Source: Tanytarsus gracilentus (Eukaryota > Arthropoda > Insecta > Diptera > Chironomidae). Taken from it: DNA of 64,000 bases. The notes under the pieces were generated by a model. It was given only the letters and a program-made list of their open reading frames with translations. It did no database searches and was not told the origin of the DNA. A program made the position numbers and the translations under genes. Positions 44,222-57,300 of this stretch are shown here, piece by piece. Location: assembly GCA_038502055.1 (NCBI GenBank), contig JAXRKN010000036.1:2914001-2978000 (forward strand), in the 5' to 3' direction. The stretch's first letter is position 1, and each line of letters starts with the position of its first letter.

Positions 44222-44952
44222 TTGATACTAATTTGTTCGCTCTGTAAATTTGTTCACAAAATTCGAGACGAAATTTTTTTCCGGTATTAATAGCTAGAAG
44301 CTGCTAATGAACTAAAAATCAATGTCTCACTTTAAGTTAATTAAGAGCAATTTGTAACCGCGGCAGGTTCGTGACTTCTTCTCCACACGCCTCTATGTTC
44401 TCTACTCAACTGCGAGGAGGGCTGCGAAAATTCTCTCTTGTTTCTGCTGAAAACTTATCACATCGATGTGTGTATGAGTGTATGCGCGCAAATTGATAAG
44501 ATAACAACCATGTGAAAGAGTAAAGAATAAATCAGCAGAAGTTGAGAAAAATTGTTGAGTGAAATTGATATTGCTCAATTAAAAATTTTTAATTGCTAGA
44601 AATATTTTTTTAAACTTTTTAATTATTTTAAATTTCTAAAAATTATTATTTACACACAAATTACCATCATATCAAAAGGGTTCTTAAAATAAAATATTAT
44701 CCACCTGCAAAAATCCTCAGAACTTCTTAAATTTTAAAATTGAATGAAAAATTCTACGAATACAATTTCCACTGAATTTAAACGTTTATTTCACAAATTT
44801 TTTCATCGCCAACATTTCTTTGTAATTATTTTAAATTTCAACACTACATTTATAAAACCTCATTTTACGATAATTATTTGTCATAGAGTACATTAATCGA
44901 CAATCACATTAATTCATTTTTTTTCTAGATTATTACAAAAAATAATTGAGAT
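44222..44952. other. Gap between TRAF and Rab27
   Basis: It contains the TRAF promoter and the Rab27 3' region (AATAAA on the minus strand is suggested by TTTATTTCAC near 44787). It is AT-rich with no reading frame of interest. Confidence 0.4.
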
Positions 44953-46214
44953 TTAACAGATGCATTTAGATTTATCAGTTGGGTCATCGAGACGAACAGC
45001 TGTCGTTTCATGGCCATTTTCAGCTGAAGTTGATGTAAGGGGAAGCATTCGTCCGGGAAAACTAAGTTTTTCCATTCTCACCATGACTCGATCCAAAAGC
45101 ATTTCAACCGCCTTACTTACGTTTTCTCCTTTAAAAAAATCTCGATAAGTTTTGTTTGTTGCGATCAAAGTGCTTAAGGGTATTTTTTGTTTTTTTTTCT
45201 CATACCTGTGTATGCTGATGTTTCTATATATGGTGTATCGTACTTTTCTGCCAATGTCTTTGCACGTTGCGAATTTACAACTCGCATGTACTCCAAATCC
45301 AGCTTATTTCCTGTAGCGTTTCAAAAAAAGTTTTTAAAGTAATTTTAGTAGCTCCTAATTGGTTTTGATTAAATTTGCTAATGTTGTAACTTTTTAAAAT
45401 TTGAAATGTTAAATTAGACTTTTTTAAAATCTTTTTTTGGCAAAATTTACAGCACATTTATAAAAGTCTTTTGTAGAAATAATCAGTTTTTTTTCCATAC
45501 CACATAAAATTATGTCTGGGTTTTCGCAGTACGCATGAATTTTTAATTGCTCAATCCAGTTTTGAACCTCTAAAAATGACTTTTCATTTGTGATATCAAA
45601 GAAGAGTAAAAACCCCATGGAATCGCGGAAAAAGGAGGTTGTTAGTGATCTGAATCTCTCTTGACCTGCCGTGTCCTGTCATAAGCATAAATATATATGT
45701 AATTTTTAAAATAAATTACGCATTAAAGAGTAAATCATACCCATAGCTGCAAATGAATGCGATGATTGATGCCCTTAGAGTTGTATATCTGATAGTAAAT
45801 ATGAGAAAATAACAACAATTACCGCAAATTTTGTTATTTGGTTTTTGCTCACCAGACGTTTTTCTCTGAAATCAATGCCAACAGTTGATATGAAACGTGA
45901 ATGGAAAACACCTTCACTATATTGATGCAGGAAACAAGTCTTGCCTACACCACTGTCTCCGAGAGCCAAGAGCTGCCATGTGAAAGGAAATAAAATATTC
46001 TGTATTAAAAGAGGATGCTGTCAAGGTCTTCCGAGAATCTATCATAACTTGCTGAAAATTTATTCGTGGAATTTGAATTGAGTTCATATGCATGAATTTG
46101 TTTAGATATTCAAAATTGCTTTTAAGCTTAAAATGTCATCACTTGACATTAATTTTAAGTAATTTTCCAACTAACCTTTATTAAATAGTCATAGTCACAA
46201 TACTGTGGAGGCAT
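44953..46214 (-). CDS. Rab27: Small GTPase Rab27
   Basis: Exons (minus) 46214-46176, 45972-45853, 45788-45741, 45675-45501, 45310-45206 and 45128-44953 keep phase and give 220 residues (human Rab27A has 221). Motifs: P-loop GDSGVGKTC, switch I FISTVGIDFREKR, DTAGQERFRSLTTSFFRDSM (switch II), AYCENPDIILCGNKLDLE (NKxD), ETSAYTGENVSKAVEMLLDR, and a C-terminal CIC for double geranylgeranylation. DTAGQERFRSLT and MHAYCENPDI-type text are specific to Rab27 over other Rabs. It directs secretory granule and exosome docking with Slp/Slac2 effectors. The last acceptor is taken as AAAG|GAGAAAAC because it alone restores TGENVSKA; a nearer AG at about 45170 breaks the frame. Confidence 0.95.
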
Positions 46215-48319
46215 TTTCTCTTTTTAATCTTCTCTTGCACAACAAAAATTCCTGGAAAATATTGATTGAATTATTCTCAAAATACTTAAATTAATTGGTG
46301 TGGAAACTTTTCATTAAACGAACAGCAAATATTACAATTAACCATCAGATAATGTTAAACAATATGCGTGGGTGCACTTGACCCAAAAATTAAATTTCAT
46401 TGTCTGGTTTGCTATTTTTAAAACTCGAGCCCACATTCGATCTTTTTTCAAGGCGTCAATTAAAGACTTTAATTTTTATACTTTTGAGTCAAAAAAAATT
46501 AAATTGTAGGTTGAAAATTGAATATCAATTTCTGCGGTAATGAAAAAAGTTTATAAAGAAATTTTATAGGTATCTAAAAATTCGTTCAATTTCATGGATT
46601 GCGATTGATGAAAAATCTTAATTAAAACCCAAAAAAGTATTAATTTCAAAAATTTACTTGGAAAAAATTAAACGTTTGCATATAAATAAAGCTGTTAAGT
46701 AAGAATTTATACAAAGTAAAAAAATTTAAATATTCTTAAAGTCTATGAAACTATAAAATTGCTTTAAAATGCTTGAAATAATTATTAGCTAACGAAATTA
46801 ATTTCTCTCGTTCATTATATTAATTACTACTTGTCCCTTATGTGATAAAACTTTGATGTGTCGTCGTGGTGAAAGATAAGCTTTTTTATGATACCCTTTT
46901 TTAAATGTTAAACTGATAGAGCATATCATAGATTTCACTGCAAGAGTAAAAACAATTTTATTCAAGTTTTAAATAAAGTTTGGCTTTAACTTTCTCAGAA
47001 AAACTTTTTGCCTTTAATTTCCTTAAATGTTTCTGCGAAATCAAAAGATAAACACCAAACTTTTGTTATTCGTTTCTCTTCCTCTCTTTCATCTCCTAGA
47101 TTTTTAGGTCTATTTATAGGCATCGAGTTCCTTTTTTACACCACATTGACACTGATGCAGCACTTCGACATATATTTGTATGATAATTTTTTATCATTGT
47201 CAAACAGTTTATTCAATTTATTTGCCTTGTTTTTCTCATGTCGTTTAATAAATGGTTTAGAAAATCAATCAAGCGATTGACAGTTTCTCTCGAGAGAAAA
47301 GTCTTTTGTTCAAAGTTTTTTTGGATTTTCCAAGAGGGAAGGAAAATTTATTGAAAAATTAAATTTCAAAGCTAAAAATGATTTTTTAAATTTAAAGAAC
47401 TTTTAAGAATTTATAGAAAAATATTTAAATTTTTCTAATACATTTTATTTTGCCAAATATATATTTTTTAATACCTTCAATTTAAATCCTCGGAAGACTT
47501 TAATTTTTTTAATTAAATTCTAATTGCACATTTTTTAAATCTGATTTTTTTTATAAAAAACTTTTTTACAAAACACCTTGAATATTTTTTTTGAATTTCA
47601 AACTAATTCAAAATTAACATTTTTCCGTGAACGGATAATTTGATGGTCTTAATGCAAGAAGCAACAGGATACAAATGAAAATAAAGCGTAAACATCGTGC
47701 TGGCGCTTTCCCTCTTCGGAAAATTTTCTCTTTTCTCTCTTGGTAAAAAATAGCGTCATGCGTATTGTTGTTGTTTCCATGGTAATTTCACATGTGCTTT
47801 CGAATGCCTCGAGAGAACAATAACGAATGCCTGAACTCATTTACTTTTAATTTTTCAACACTCGCTTGTGGAAGTGAGTTTGATGATGAGGAGGAAGCAC
47901 TCAAAGTGAAATTAATCATAAAAATGTTGAAGGATAAAATTGAAAAATGAGTGAGAAAGCTTTTCTCATGACTCATTTTCTCTCTAAATTTCTCTCGTTG
48001 ATTTTCGTCCTTCTATCACTTGTTGCTAACGCGACCGTCAAAATTGTTCTCAAGAGTCAAGACGATAATGTTTGAGCTTTAATTTCATTACGTTGACTTT
48101 TGAAGAGCTTTTAAAAATTATTCAGTATCATTTTGATGAATACACAGTTGGTCACGGAGCACGTACCAACAGCTTCACTGTAAGAGGATTACGAAGGAAA
48201 TGCTCTCTCTGGGATAGCTTAAGTTCTCCAATATGTTTATGATACTTTTTTTTATAGGGAGCATTGAACTGAAATAGGTCAAGGTCGTAAAGCGATAGCG
48301 CTCGTAGTCAAGGTCTTTT
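46215..48319. other. 2.1-kb gap between Rab27 and MoCo sulfurase
   Basis: It is AT-rich with many poly-T runs. Short frames on both strands (for example 47008-47280 and 47788-47976) show no family, no splice partners and no codon bias. It should contain the Rab27 promoter, possibly with a non-coding exon, and the 3' UTR of the sulfurase. I see no RNA gene. Confidence 0.45.
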
Positions 48320-51009
48320 TTATTGTGTAAAAATAATTTTATCGCTACATTTAAGTACACTCGAGCTCGTAAAATTTACATTTTTCAAATAAATGCCAAA
48401 TCGTGTTTTACCCTGAAATAATTTACCGATTGTCCTCAGCGGTTCAGTTGTTTTCTCGCCTGTGCTTTGATCGATGCAAATCATTTGACATCTCGTGCAC
48501 GGTCCTTGAACTTCGAATTCATTTTCGCCTATTTTTAGCGTTTTCCAATCATTTTCTGCCAGGGCTTCGACGTTGTCCACGACCAAATTTCCTCGAAATC
48601 TATCTATGATATTTTCAGTATCCTCTTCAATATCCCACTCTTGCACGTGTCGCATAAGCCATTTTACTGAGGGTTTACTAATTAGCAAGAATTGAGCTTG
48701 ATTTGCTAATGCTATGCTTCCATTTTTACGCATATTTTCCTCACTTTGATGTATTAGTCTTAATCCCTCAATCATAAGGCAATCACTAAGCCATTTGCCA
48801 ACAGAATCACCGCAGTCGAAGCCTTTTATACGATCTCCGCATACTTTTGTTTCACACAGCAATGCCTCACGTTTCAATGCATTTTTTGTTTGCAATTCAA
48901 TTTCTATTGATTCAAATTGTGGAAATTCAAGTTTTAAAATATTTTTACTCTCGTCTATTGAAGGCTTGATAAGGCACATTTTGAGGTGAGTTTTTTGAGT
49001 CAGTGCCGTTCCACTATCGCCATTTATTATCATCCATTCACGGTCATATTTAAGTCCTCTAGGTGTTAATTCCCACTGATCGGTAAGAATTATTGGTGCA
49101 CATGATTTAATTGGAAAAATTCTAATCGATTTGAGTGATGGTGGAGCCTTACTTTTTCTGTAAATTGAAAAAAAATAATAAATTCAGAACCAAGATTCAA
49201 ATCAATTTAACTAGCTTAGAGGCTAACCGCAAATTAATTTATTCTCACCTGTAATTGAGTTTCACATCATCTCTCGATATCACAATTTGCTTTTTAACGT
49301 AGCATTTTTCAATCATCTCAATGAATTTATCAACTTCATCCTTGGTATTCATGTAGCCAAACGAAACTCGAATGGATCCAGTAGGCACGCCGTTAACTAA
49401 ATCATTATCATCACCGCACACGTGGCCGGCATTATAATGCATCATTAGCTGTTCACTCGTTAGATTTAAATGTGTTTGACATGAACCTGGATTACAGAAG
49501 CAACCTGTCCGCAATGTAAATTTGTGAAGTGAAGCGATACAGGAAAATTCCGCAAATCCCACATACGAGCCGTCATCGTGTCTCAAATTAAAATTTACAA
49601 CGCCACTTTGCGTATCTATGCTGTCGAAATTTGTGTCGTGATATAAATGCGCAACAGGTTGCTGATTGTGATGCTTGAGATTTTTCAAATGATTGTAGAA
49701 ATATTTTCCCAAATTGAAAACGTGACGTGAAGTGCGCTGAATAAATGAATTACCGATAAGATTTTCCATAAACTTGAAGCATGTCAGAAGTGAAATTATT
49801 GACAAATATGAAATTGTTCCATCTTCGAATTTTTCGTGAATTAGTTCTCGTTTTACATGCCAATTTTCTCTCGTTAAGGCAATTTTCACCGTTCCACCTC
49901 CATAATATTTTTTCTTAAGCTGCTCGGCACCTCTCTTTGACACGATAAGTGCCCCCAAGCCCGTTGGATATCCAAAGATTTTATAGAACGAAAGACAAAC
50001 ATAATCAGGTTGATGTGCAGTCAAGTCTAGAAAATTTGTGGATAAAAATGCAGCAGCGTCGAGTAAAATAAAATTATTGTCGTCTCGATGGAGTTCTTCA
50101 ACAGTTTTCAATTGAAATTTGTAACCGTTGTAGTTGCATTGCGCTGGAAATACAATGAGAGATTTTCCAGCTGGTTTAACTCTACTCAATTTGCTCCTCG
50201 AAATCGGAACGATGTTTTTCGTCTCGACAATTTCTCGCAACCCGAGAATTGAAGTGTGGCTATCAGTGAGATAATAGAATGACCCATCGTTATCGAATTG
50301 AAAGCATTCTCCGATGAGCTTTAAAGATGCTGTTGAACCTGACGTGAAAATGACTGAATATTCATCGGGGTCTGCATTGAGATGTTTTAAGACTCTAAAA
50401 ATATATTTTTAGATTAAAGTTTGGAATTTCTATAAATTAAGTAATATAAATGGTTGATGCATAAATTTTTTTAAATGCTTTTTATATTTATGAACATAAA
50501 ATTTAAAATGTTTTATACACATTTAAATAAAGGTTCATCATCTTTTGAGAACTTTTCAACATGTTTGAATTTAACTGATTTCGCTTATGTGAACGCATAA
50601 ACATAAGGTCAAAACAAGTTTAGGTACACGCATGTAAAATTAAATTTTTTAATGACTATCTTGAGCATTTTTCTAGAAATGAAATTTTCATACCTATAAC
50701 GAACTTGATCAATTAAATTCTCAGAGTCTTTTGATGTATGTGGATTGGCGACAACATTGTTAGTTAGCATCTCCATAATCATTTTAATTTGAGTTTCTCC
50801 ATATAGTGCAGCACCGGCATTATCAAAATAAATTGTACCTTTAAATTACATAATTTTCTCATAAAACATGATTTAAATTTTTTAATAATCGGCAAACCTT
50901 TCAGTCTCTTAAATTCATCTTTAATTTTTAGAGTTTCTTCTTTAGTAAATTCATAATTGAAACTTTCAATATTCGAGGTCATTTTGGTACACGTTTGATG
51001 GAATGACAT
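48320..51009 (-). CDS. mal: Molybdenum cofactor sulfurase (maroon-like)
   Basis: Exons (minus) 51009-50898, 50838-50694, 50394-49249 and 49157-48320 give 746 residues, close to fly Mal. The N-terminal class V aminotransferase-like domain shows TIYFDNAGAALYGETQIK, FTSGSTASLKLIGECF, the PLP lysine in SFYKIFGYPTGLGALIVSKR, and the active cysteine in LRTGCFCNPGSCQ. The C-terminal MOSC domains follow (SIRIFPIKSCAP, PRGLKYDREWMIINGDSGTA, FRGNLVVDNVEA, GPCTRCQMICID). It replaces an oxo with a sulfido ligand on the Mo cofactor, activating xanthine dehydrogenase and aldehyde oxidase. The start could be Met at 51009 or the later Met at MTSNIES; the first is used. Confidence 0.96.
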
Positions 51010-51304
51010 GGAGATTTAATACTGACGAGTGAAGAAAAAAATTATGAAGTACATAAGAGTCATGATAAACAAAAAAATAAGAGTCAGAGCCATAAAAGTT
51101 ATGATAGCTTTGAAGTCATGCTTTTAAATAATGTTTTAACGGTCGTCAGTTTAAATATGAGAAGGTAAAATCCACAAAAAAACAGTCAGACATCATCGCA
51201 TAAGTTGTAAAAAAGTTGAAAAATGAACATCGTAGGAAAATATTTTATTTTAGTGGTTCTAGTGTATTGATTGCAAAAAAAATAAAACAAATATCCTCAA
51301 AATA

Positions 51305-54300
51305 ATGTTACCAACCTATCAACGCTTCAATAACTCGAGTTCGAGCAAAATTCGCTCGTTTCGAGCGTCGGAAAAGATTTTAATTTTTCTCGTCTTCATT
51401 TCCTTTCTGGTGATAGTTCTTTTCGGATTTTTCCTCCTGCCCGATCTTAGTGCGTCCTCGGGAGTGATTCAAGTTTATAATAAATTTAAGAAGGCTCCCT
51501 TCGAGGAGATCTTCATACCAGCACCGCCAATAGAAAGAAATCGCGACACATTCGATTTGGATCGAATAAGACTCGAGAAAAAAATTAAATCTGAATTTAA
51601 TGCGAATGATGTGGACAGTGAATTAGAGAAGCCTGAATTGCAGCAGCCTCAAAAAGTTCCAATTGTTCCATTGCCAGTGCCTGATTCCATCAAAAATCCT
51701 CATCATGGTGACCACAGGAAGTCGCCAAGCACTGACTCGTCCAACAGCGACGTGTATAGTGTCGACGGTCAAGATCAAGATCCAGTTGCCCGTAAGCGAC
51801 GCGACAAAGTGAAAGAGGTATGTAAAAAAGTTATGTCATCTTCACTCAAAAAACACGTCATTAAAAATTTACCTCTGATCTGGTTCAAGAACGCGAATAC
51901 GAAAAAAAGTTTCGTGCTGGAACTTCTTGTGAGAAAAACATTTTCTCGTAATTAACGGTACTGTCCGTATAGCATACGAAGAGAAAAACAAAAACATTAA
52001 TGAAACTTTAGCTTCCTACCTAAAAAAAAAAGAAGTTACGGCTGGTCATCAGTTGTTTTTTTTTGCTCGCATTGACTCAACGCGTTGAGATGAAAAGGTA
52101 TTAAAATTTTATAAAGAGCTCGCACACAGTCAAGCGAATTTAGAGAAAAATATGTTCAGTTTGAAATAATGCAGAACGCGGCTATTCTTATCGGCACTTA
52201 ATAGTGAGAGTGATTTGAGGAACATTTTACACTACAGCTACAGATTGGAGTACAATTCAAGAGCTACATAATGTGTGATTGTATTTTATTTTGTATGCGT
52301 CATCAGGTACATTTTAAAAATTCATTTCTAGACTCATTAAAAGCAATTTGACGATCTAATTATGCCCTAAAGGCAGTGTGACAGTCTGGCTGAAATTTAA
52401 AAAAAACTTTGATTGCATTTTTCTTCCACGTCATGTTTATTTCTCCTAGTATGCGGATCAGATAGCTTTGATAACGCCACATGAGTGCTCTCTAGGTGTA
52501 ATTAGAGATTTTATTTATTTTTCATACAACTTTGGACATTTAGAATTCAAGAACAATTTTTATCTCACTTGCTACCGCAATTATATATTCGGTGTGTGTT
52601 GACGAAAGCACTAAAATGATTGACATTAGAATTAATTACCTTTGTTATGATAATCGGATGCAGAATAATGACCGTGCCATTAAAAAAAAGAGTCGGTGAT
52701 GTGAAGGGAGAGAGAATAGAATTTTAGCGACCATTTTTTCGTTTCTTCTCGGTCTCTTGCTGCCATTTATTTTGATCTTTGACCTCACCATTAAACTTCA
52801 TATTGACGATGCAGTGCATTTTACCGTTCTCAAGTTTCGTACAGAGATCGACCGTCACTAAAAACTTGGTTTCGACAGAACGAATCTTCAGCATGCTGTC
52901 GTTAATGCGAAAGTTTTCGATGTAGTACAAGTCGGGCGTAATTGGACATGAGGAAGGAAACTTTTTGTTGCCAAAATTTCCATTGAAAAAGATGTTTAGA
53001 AGCAGGTTGTTCTTGGTGTTCTTCAAATATTTGCAAACGTCAGAAACAGTGTTTTGAATTGCCACGAGATTTCCATTTGAATTCGGCAGCGAGATGCTAA
53101 CTTTTGCTATAAATGTTTTGAGCTCAACCAGCACCTGAAAGTGGTAGCTGAGTTTGTAGATTTCATGTGGACGTTCCTCGTGAAATGTTGTCACATTTAT
53201 GTAATTTTCATCGAAGCTCAATTCCTCTTCCTTTAGAATCACCCTCAAGGGCTGCGACTTCTAATGCAAAACATAAATAGAAAGTTTGATTTTGTTTTGA
53301 ATAAATTTCAAAATATTATCACTCGGGTCTTGACTTACTCCCTGAAGAGAAAACTTTATTAGAATTCCAATCCAAAGAAGAATAATTACTGACTTCATGA
53401 CCGTTCCACAGTCCACAACAAATTTAATTTAAATATAAATTTTATCCGTACCCAACTTTTATATAATATTTTAAAATTAATTTTCCACAACATTAATTAA
53501 CAAATTAGATTAACGGTTTATTCCTTAATAGCTAATAATTTCCTTATCCTCTATTGTCAGTTAAAAAAATCAATGGACAAAAAAGCACGTCTCTTATGAG
53601 AATTGTCTAGTGAGCATAAAATCGGCAAACAAAAATTCACAAAGACACGTTTTGCATTTTGGTGTTTAAACAATCAAAATTTCTAGTTCATTGACATTCT
53701 CACGTTAAATAAATGCTCGAAGATCGATAAAGTTTTTCATATTCAATCTTTTTCCCTCTGATAAACGACTCAATTCAATTTTTGCAGCTGACTATTAAAA
53801 AAATCGTATATGCTCGCGGCAATGTTGCCAAATCGTGAGAAGCACACCACTGATAATCATTATTTTTTCGTGCTAATAATACTCATTTTTGGGCAAGTGT
53901 GTTGTTAGCATTTTCATGCCTAATCATGACAGTAAAAAATTTCACTTTTTATTACGATTGCTATTTTTAGTTAAACTAGAGTTATGCGGGAGAGTTTCAC
54001 ATGCAGTGTTAACAATTTTTTTGCTGTCTCAGAACTTTTTTTTATATAAAGCGCCATATAGCAAAGTGATAAGGTCATTAATCCCGCACACAGGCGATTC
54101 TCATCTTTCTTCTTTAAAACAAAATTCTAGTTTCAAGATTTTAATAAATTTTTATCGTACAAAAAAATACTCGAGTACAGTTTTTTTGGCCATAAGAGAA
54201 ATGGAAATTTAATGCCTTCATGTGATCCGCATTTGTGAAACAGATGCGGTAATAATAATTTTTGAATGCATAAAAAAATTTATTCGTTTTATCAAAAAAT

Positions 54301-57300
54301 AAAGAAGTGCAATTGAAAAACAATCTGAGTCTCCCTAAAATCAAAAAAACTTACTTGTAAGTTCTTTTTTTCACATTAGATTGCGTTATTTGAGAAATTT
54401 TTGATAGCATTTCTATCAAATCATTAGACGTGATGACCCATATTTAAAGATGTTTACATTGAATTTAAAAGCGCTCTCTCATTTTTAAAACGACTCAAAA
54501 TATTGGCACTGAAAATAATGAATGATATTGCGTCTTTAACTGTAACTAAAAGAGAGCCGCTTTCAACCACCTCGAATGGCAATGAAATTGAGTAAATGAC
54601 CGTAAATGATGAAAAGCATGATGAATGCATAATGCTGTTGATTTAACCCGTTTTATTTTTTATGACAAAACTTTTATTTAAAATCATAGTTCGGAAAAAA
54701 GTGATTGAAAATAATTTTTAGTGTTTCCGAAACTTGAAACATCAGTGACAATTTGTAAATCTAGCTTGTAAACACAAAAATGTCGTAGAAAAATTTATTG
54801 CATGAAAAGAATCCGCAAATCGAACTCATTCCGTTATATTCGCCGCTCTATTGAAAACCACAGTCATGCATTTATTCATTAGCCGAGAGAATTCCTAATA
54901 AGAATTTCAAGCGTTTGACATTTTGAGTTTCTCTCTCTCTCGCACATTTTCTATAAAGAAAACATAATAAATTGCAAAAGATTTTATGAGCACTCTCGAG
55001 AGAGTAAGCGAAAAGAGTTGCTGGCGACAATAAACGCATGAACTTCAAATATGTGATCAGTTGTAAGTTGTGAGTCAATCTAGTCGGAGTATAAAAAGAG
55101 ATAATTTAATAAATATAAATAAAATTCAGATTTGTGCTTTAATTGAAACGAGAGCGAATTTACTTTGATAACGATCTCGATCGCGTGATGTGTACAATGT
55201 GATGTATTTTGTAATTACATTTTACATACAACATAAGTGCATGATCTTAAGAGAGATATTAATTACTTAAAGTACAATTGCACTAATTAATTTGACACTG
55301 ACACATTTCACACGGTTTAGAGCTATCTTAATTGATCTTAAGCGCATATTTAAATAATTTTAAATCATGACTAGTCCATTATTCCTATCGGCCATGACAA
55401 TCGTGGCAATTACGGGAACTGCATTAGTTACTCTAAAATATAACAATCATCACGACGATGAAGGGTTCGATTATATTGCAAATAATGACTCAGACGATAT
55501 CGATAACACCGCTAATTACAATTATTCACCGAAATTTAATTACAAAAGCGACAATCAAAATGAATTATCGACGAATGAACATGATAAGCGCATAGTAAAG
55601 CGTTCGAGTAATGAAGATTTCACTCCTCGACCTCAATACAATGTTAGCGATAAAAATTTGTCAATGATTGATGAAGCGAAACGGGATAAGGTCAAAGAGG
55701 TACTTTCAATGACTCAACGTGTTTGCATGGTTGTTTGATTTGTAAAAATAATCATTTTTTCTTCGCTACTTAGATGATGCAGCATGCATGGGACAATTAC
55801 AAGCTGTACGCTTGGGGCAAAAATGAGCTTAAGCCGATTTCTAAGCGAGCTCACACTGGAAGTATTTTTGGATCTTTCGATATTGGCGCGTCTATCGTCG
55901 ACTCCATGGACACGCTTTACGTGATGGGCATGAAGAAAGAATTTGAGGAAGGTCGCGAGTGGATTGCAAAATCTTTTTCGCTCGACAACGTGGTAAGTTC
56001 TTAGCGATTAATCTCCTCACAAGGAGCTTGTACTTATTTTTGGAAATATTTTTTACAGTCTGCTGACATTTCGGTTTTCGAGACAAACATTCGCTTTGTG
56101 GGCGGGTTCCTTGCCGCCTACGCACTAACTGGAGACGTTCTTTTCAAGGAAAAAGCTCAATATGTTGCCGATAAGCTTTTGCCGGCATTTCAAACGCCGA
56201 CCGGCATTCCTTATGCTCTGATTAACTTCCGAACTGGAAGCAGTAAAAATTATGGCTGGGCGAGTGGTGGAAGCAGCATTCTTTCAGAATTCGGAACACT
56301 TCACATCGAGTTTGCATATCTATCCGATGTCACCGGCAATCCCGTGTATCGTGAGCGTGTAATGAACATTCGATCGATTCTTAAAGACCTCGAAAAGCCA
56401 AAGGGACTTTATCCCAATTATCTAAATCCTAAGACTGGCAAGTGGGGGCAACGTAAGTTTAATTTAATCACTAAATAAATATTTTATCACTAACTGTTTC
56501 ACTTTCAATATAGAGCACATGTCACTGGGTGCCCTTGGCGACAGTTTCTTTGAATATTTACTTAAGGCATGGCTTCAATCAGGACAGACTGATGAGGAAG
56601 CTCGTGATATGTACGATGAAGCGATGGTAGCAATTATTGAGCACATGGTGCGGAAGAGTAGTCCAAGTAATTTAGTTTACGTCTCTGATTTGAAATTCGA
56701 TCGCCTCGAGCACAAAATGGACCATCTTGCGTGCTTTGCGGGTGGTCTTTTTGGGCTCGGTTCTCGAACTTTGCCCAATCAATATGCTGATAAGTACATG
56801 GAAGTGGCGGAAGGCATCACAAACACTTGCCATGAAAGTTACATTCGCACATACACACGATTGGGACCAGAATCGTTTAGGTGAGTAAAATCCTCGTACA
56901 CAAAAAATTAATACTAATGGCGTTTGGTTTTGAATTATGCAGATTTAGTGATGCTGTCGAAGCCAAAGCTTTAAAATCTCAAGAGAAATATTACATTCTT
57001 CGTCCGGAGACATTCGAGAGCTATTTCATCATGTGGCGATTGACTCATGATCAAAAATATCGTGACTGGGGTTGGGATGCTATACAGGTAAAAGATTTTT
57101 TAGCGTACCCCACCGTGTGGTAACGCTTATATGCTCGCATTTCCGTCGTCTGTCGTCTGTCGTCTGTCGTCTGTCCGTCTGTTCCATCGAGATCTCAGCC
57201 CCTAGACCAGCTAGAGACTTCGGGTTTTCGCCAAATGGTGCTCTGTGGTTCTAGTTTAGCCCATTTAAGGGTAGACATAGGGAGAAATAATGTATTAGGA

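Noticed and set aside
45155..45175. Nearer splice acceptor for the last Rab27 exon (CCCTTAAG)
   Set aside because: It puts a stop in frame; the acceptor at AAAG|GAGAAAAC restores the conserved TGENVSKA text.
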